Shown here: piece by piece, positions 4,539 through 5,569 of the stretch
Numbering within the stretch: position 1 is the first letter of the stretch
How the letters are laid out: the number at the start of each line of letters is the position of its first letter
DNA from: CAYLNM01 sp964385045
GTDB taxonomy: Bacteria > Planctomycetota > Phycisphaerae > Phycisphaerales > SM1A02
Reading direction: 5' to 3'
Length of the DNA: 5,569 nucleotides
NCBI GenBank assembly: GCA_964385045.1
Contig: CAYLNM010000219.1
Location: forward strand, 1-5,569
Notes under the pieces: generated by a model
What the model was told of the DNA's origin: nothing
The model's database searches: none
The model's input: only the letters and a program-made list of their open reading frames with translations
Program-made: the position numbers and the translations under genes

Positions 4539-5569
4539 GCTCCCTCCCCGCTCCACGCCGCGAGCACCGCGAGCAGGTCGTCGAAGGCGACCGCGCCGGT
4601 GCCGTCGACGTCCTCGGGACAGGGCGCCGGCGGCGCCGGGCAGGGCCCGAAGGCCGCGACCACCGCGAGCAGGTCGTCGAAGTCGACCGCGCCGTCGCCG
4701 TTCACGTCCGCCGGGGGGCCGGCCGGGGCCACGTCGACCACCGCGTCGACCTCGACCGCCGTCGCCGCGTCCTCGGGCAGGCGGATGCGGACGAACGCGA
4801 TCTCGGACAGGCCGAGCGGGCCGAGGTCGACCGGCGTGCCGCCGCCGGCGCCGTCGTACATCGCCAGGAGCTCGGGGTAGGAGGTCCCGGCCACGTCCGC
4901 CGGATCCATCGACGGGTCGACCGGCCGCGTGAAGTCCGACGGCACGCGGCCCGGCTCGGCGTCGTAGGGCCCGGCGTCGAGCCAGCCGAGCGTCGGCCAG
5001 CCGCCGTCGGCGGCCGCGCCGGGCACCGTGGTCCAGCTCGTGCCGTCGGCGCTCACCGCGATCTCGCCCCCCTCGGCGAAGAGGCCGCCGACGACCCCGG
5101 CGGGGAACGCGGCGTCGAGGAAGAGCGGATTGCCGAAGACGAGCAGGTCGACGCCGAAGGGATTGGCGGGATCGTCGGTCACCGGCTCGTCGAACGACAG
5201 TACCAGCTCGCCGCCGGGGCCGACCGCCACGAGCTCGGCGGGGGTGAACGCGGGCTGGAACGGGCTCACCACGCCCGGGTCGACCCCGACGCCGCTGAAG
5301 CGGGCCGGCGGACCCAGCGCCGCGGCCGGGTCGTCGAAGCCGAAGGGGATCGGGGACCCGGGGTCGTACGTGATGACCGCGTCGGCCGCGGGCGTGGGCT
5401 CGCCTTCGGCCGCGGCGATCGCGGGCGCGGTGGGCCCGGCGATCGCCGCCGCGAACGCGGCGGGCACCACGGCGGCCACGAGCGGGCCCGCGGGCACCCG
5501 GCCGGACCGGACGCCACGGGAACGGCCCCGGGCGACCGGGGAGGCCGGGGAGGCGGGGGAGGCGGGGGG
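4535..5569 (-). CDS. secreted/surface protein with C-terminal dockerin-like repeats (5' end probably outside window)
   Basis: I do not recognise a specific gene. Numbering from the GTG at 5497, residues 3-30 are a hydrophobic Ala-rich segment ending AIAAAEGE, typical of a signal peptide. Residues 41-257 form a beta-rich domain with ALGPP, GPGGELVLSFDEPVTDD, FGVDLLVFGNPLF and EIAVSADGTSWTTVPG. This pattern is familiar from planctomycete and PEP-CTERM-type surface proteins, but I cannot name a family. The end has two calcium-binding dockerin-type repeats, DVNGDGAVDFDD (264-275) and DVDGTGAVAFDD (296-307), separated by a C286/C293 pair. The GTG gives 320 residues but lacks a ribosome-binding site and a basic n-region. 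The frame stays open to base 5569 and adds five arginines (ARGRSRGVRSGR), so the true start probably lies beyond the window. No other in-frame start codon exists within it. The stop overlaps the pseudopilin start. Confidence 0.83.
   Translation of the reverse strand, partial: PPASPASPASPVARGRSRGVRSGRVPAGPLVAAVVPAAFAAAIAGPTAPAIAAAEGEPTPAADAVITYDPGSPIPFGFDDPAAALGPPARFSGVGVDPGVVSPFQPAFTPAELVAVGPGGELVLSFDEPVTDDPANPFGVDLLVFGNPLFLDAAFPAGVVGGLFAEGGEIAVSADGTSWTTVPGAAADGGWPTLGWLDAGPYDAEPGRVPSDFTRPVDPSMDPADVAGTSYPELLAMYDGAGGGTPVDLGPLGLSEIAFVRIRLPEDAATAVEVDAVVDVAPAGPPADVNGDGAVDFDDLLAVVAAFGPCPAPPAPCPEDVDGTGAVAFDDLLAVLAAWSGEGA
4539..4549 (-). promoter_or_regulatory. strong Shine-Dalgarno that fixes the pseudopilin start
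   Basis: Read on the minus strand, GGGGAGGGAGC directly precedes the ATG at 4538. The GGAGG core (4547-4543) is four bases from the start codon. It lies within the last codons of the upstream gene. It is the clearest ribosome-binding site in the window, and it argues against the ATG at 4556, which would place this site inside the coding sequence. Confidence 0.75.
4565..4694 (-). repeat. 96-bp-spaced direct repeat encoding the two dockerin motifs
   Basis: Bases 4565-4598 and 4661-4694 match at 33 of 34 positions (G at 4587, T at 4683), exactly 32 codons apart. They encode the shared GAV-x-FDDLLAV core of the two calcium repeats. Protein motifs can be conserved without such DNA identity, so a recent internal duplication or gene conversion is likely. 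Confidence 0.85.
5537..5569. repeat. 9-bp G-rich tandem repeat at window edge, quadruplex-capable
   Basis: On the + strand CGGGGAGGC occurs at 5537-5545 and 5546-5554, a one-base variant follows at 5555-5563, and the window ends in a G6 run. Four runs of at least four G (5538-5541, 5547-5550, 5555-5559, 5564-5569) are separated by 4-5 bases, which fits a G-quadruplex pattern. In the minus-strand frame of the dockerin gene it reads as a Pro-Ala-Ser series without stops. The full extent is unknown because the window ends here. Confidence 0.75.

Noticed and set aside
4539..4556. Upstream ATG at 4556 for the pseudopilin
   Set aside because: It would place the strong ribosome-binding site inside the coding region, while the ATG at 4538 has ideal spacing and the ATGA overlap.
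3597..4880. + strand open frame of 427 codons across the repeat and pseudopilin gene
   Set aside because: Composition is Arg/Pro/Gly-rich. It includes the translated 24-bp repeat and runs opposite two recognised genes.
5266..5517. 83-codon minus-strand frame at the right edge
   Set aside because: It is a frame-shifted shadow of the dockerin gene, rich in Arg, Pro and Ser.

Overview
The window looks like chromosomal DNA from a very GC-rich planctomycete, most likely of the class Phycisphaerae or a close relative. Three things suggest this: the GC content and the strong preference for G or C at third codon positions; a prepilin-like protein with the H-X9-DG C-terminal motif, which is greatly expanded in Planctomycetes; and a secreted protein ending in a two-repeat dockerin-like calcium module, also typical of these genomes. 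The placement rests on recalled family traits, not on a search.

Layout. Bases 1-51 are a relatively AT-rich leader. Bases 52-1980 on the + strand encode a complete MutL mismatch-repair protein with an intact endonuclease site. It converges on a minus-strand block that fills the rest of the window. Read 5'->3' on the minus strand, the block holds a dockerin-bearing secreted protein (its 5' end probably lies beyond base 5569), an H-X9-DG pseudopilin-like protein (4538-3726), a 164-base gap with a 24-bp tandem repeat, MoeA (3561-2296) and MoaD (2299-2036).

How the genes work together. The minus-strand block consists of two translationally coupled pairs. The secreted protein and pseudopilin overlap by ATGA, as do moeA and moaD. 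The first pair belongs to the cell envelope or export. The second belongs to molybdenum cofactor synthesis: MoaD supplies the sulfur that forms the molybdopterin dithiolene, and MoeA inserts molybdate. The partners MoaE and MoeB are not in the window. The repeat-filled gap separates the pairs, and I cannot tell whether all four genes share one transcript. MutL is functionally unrelated to its neighbours.

Nothing here is clearly a new system. The most interesting points are the coupled secreted-protein/pseudopilin pair, the concentration of codon-phased tandem repeats (in the mutL linker, a moeA loop, the moeA upstream gap and the 5' edge of the dockerin gene), and a cysteine cluster in MoeA. 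I saw no tRNA, rRNA, CRISPR array, insertion sequence or riboswitch.
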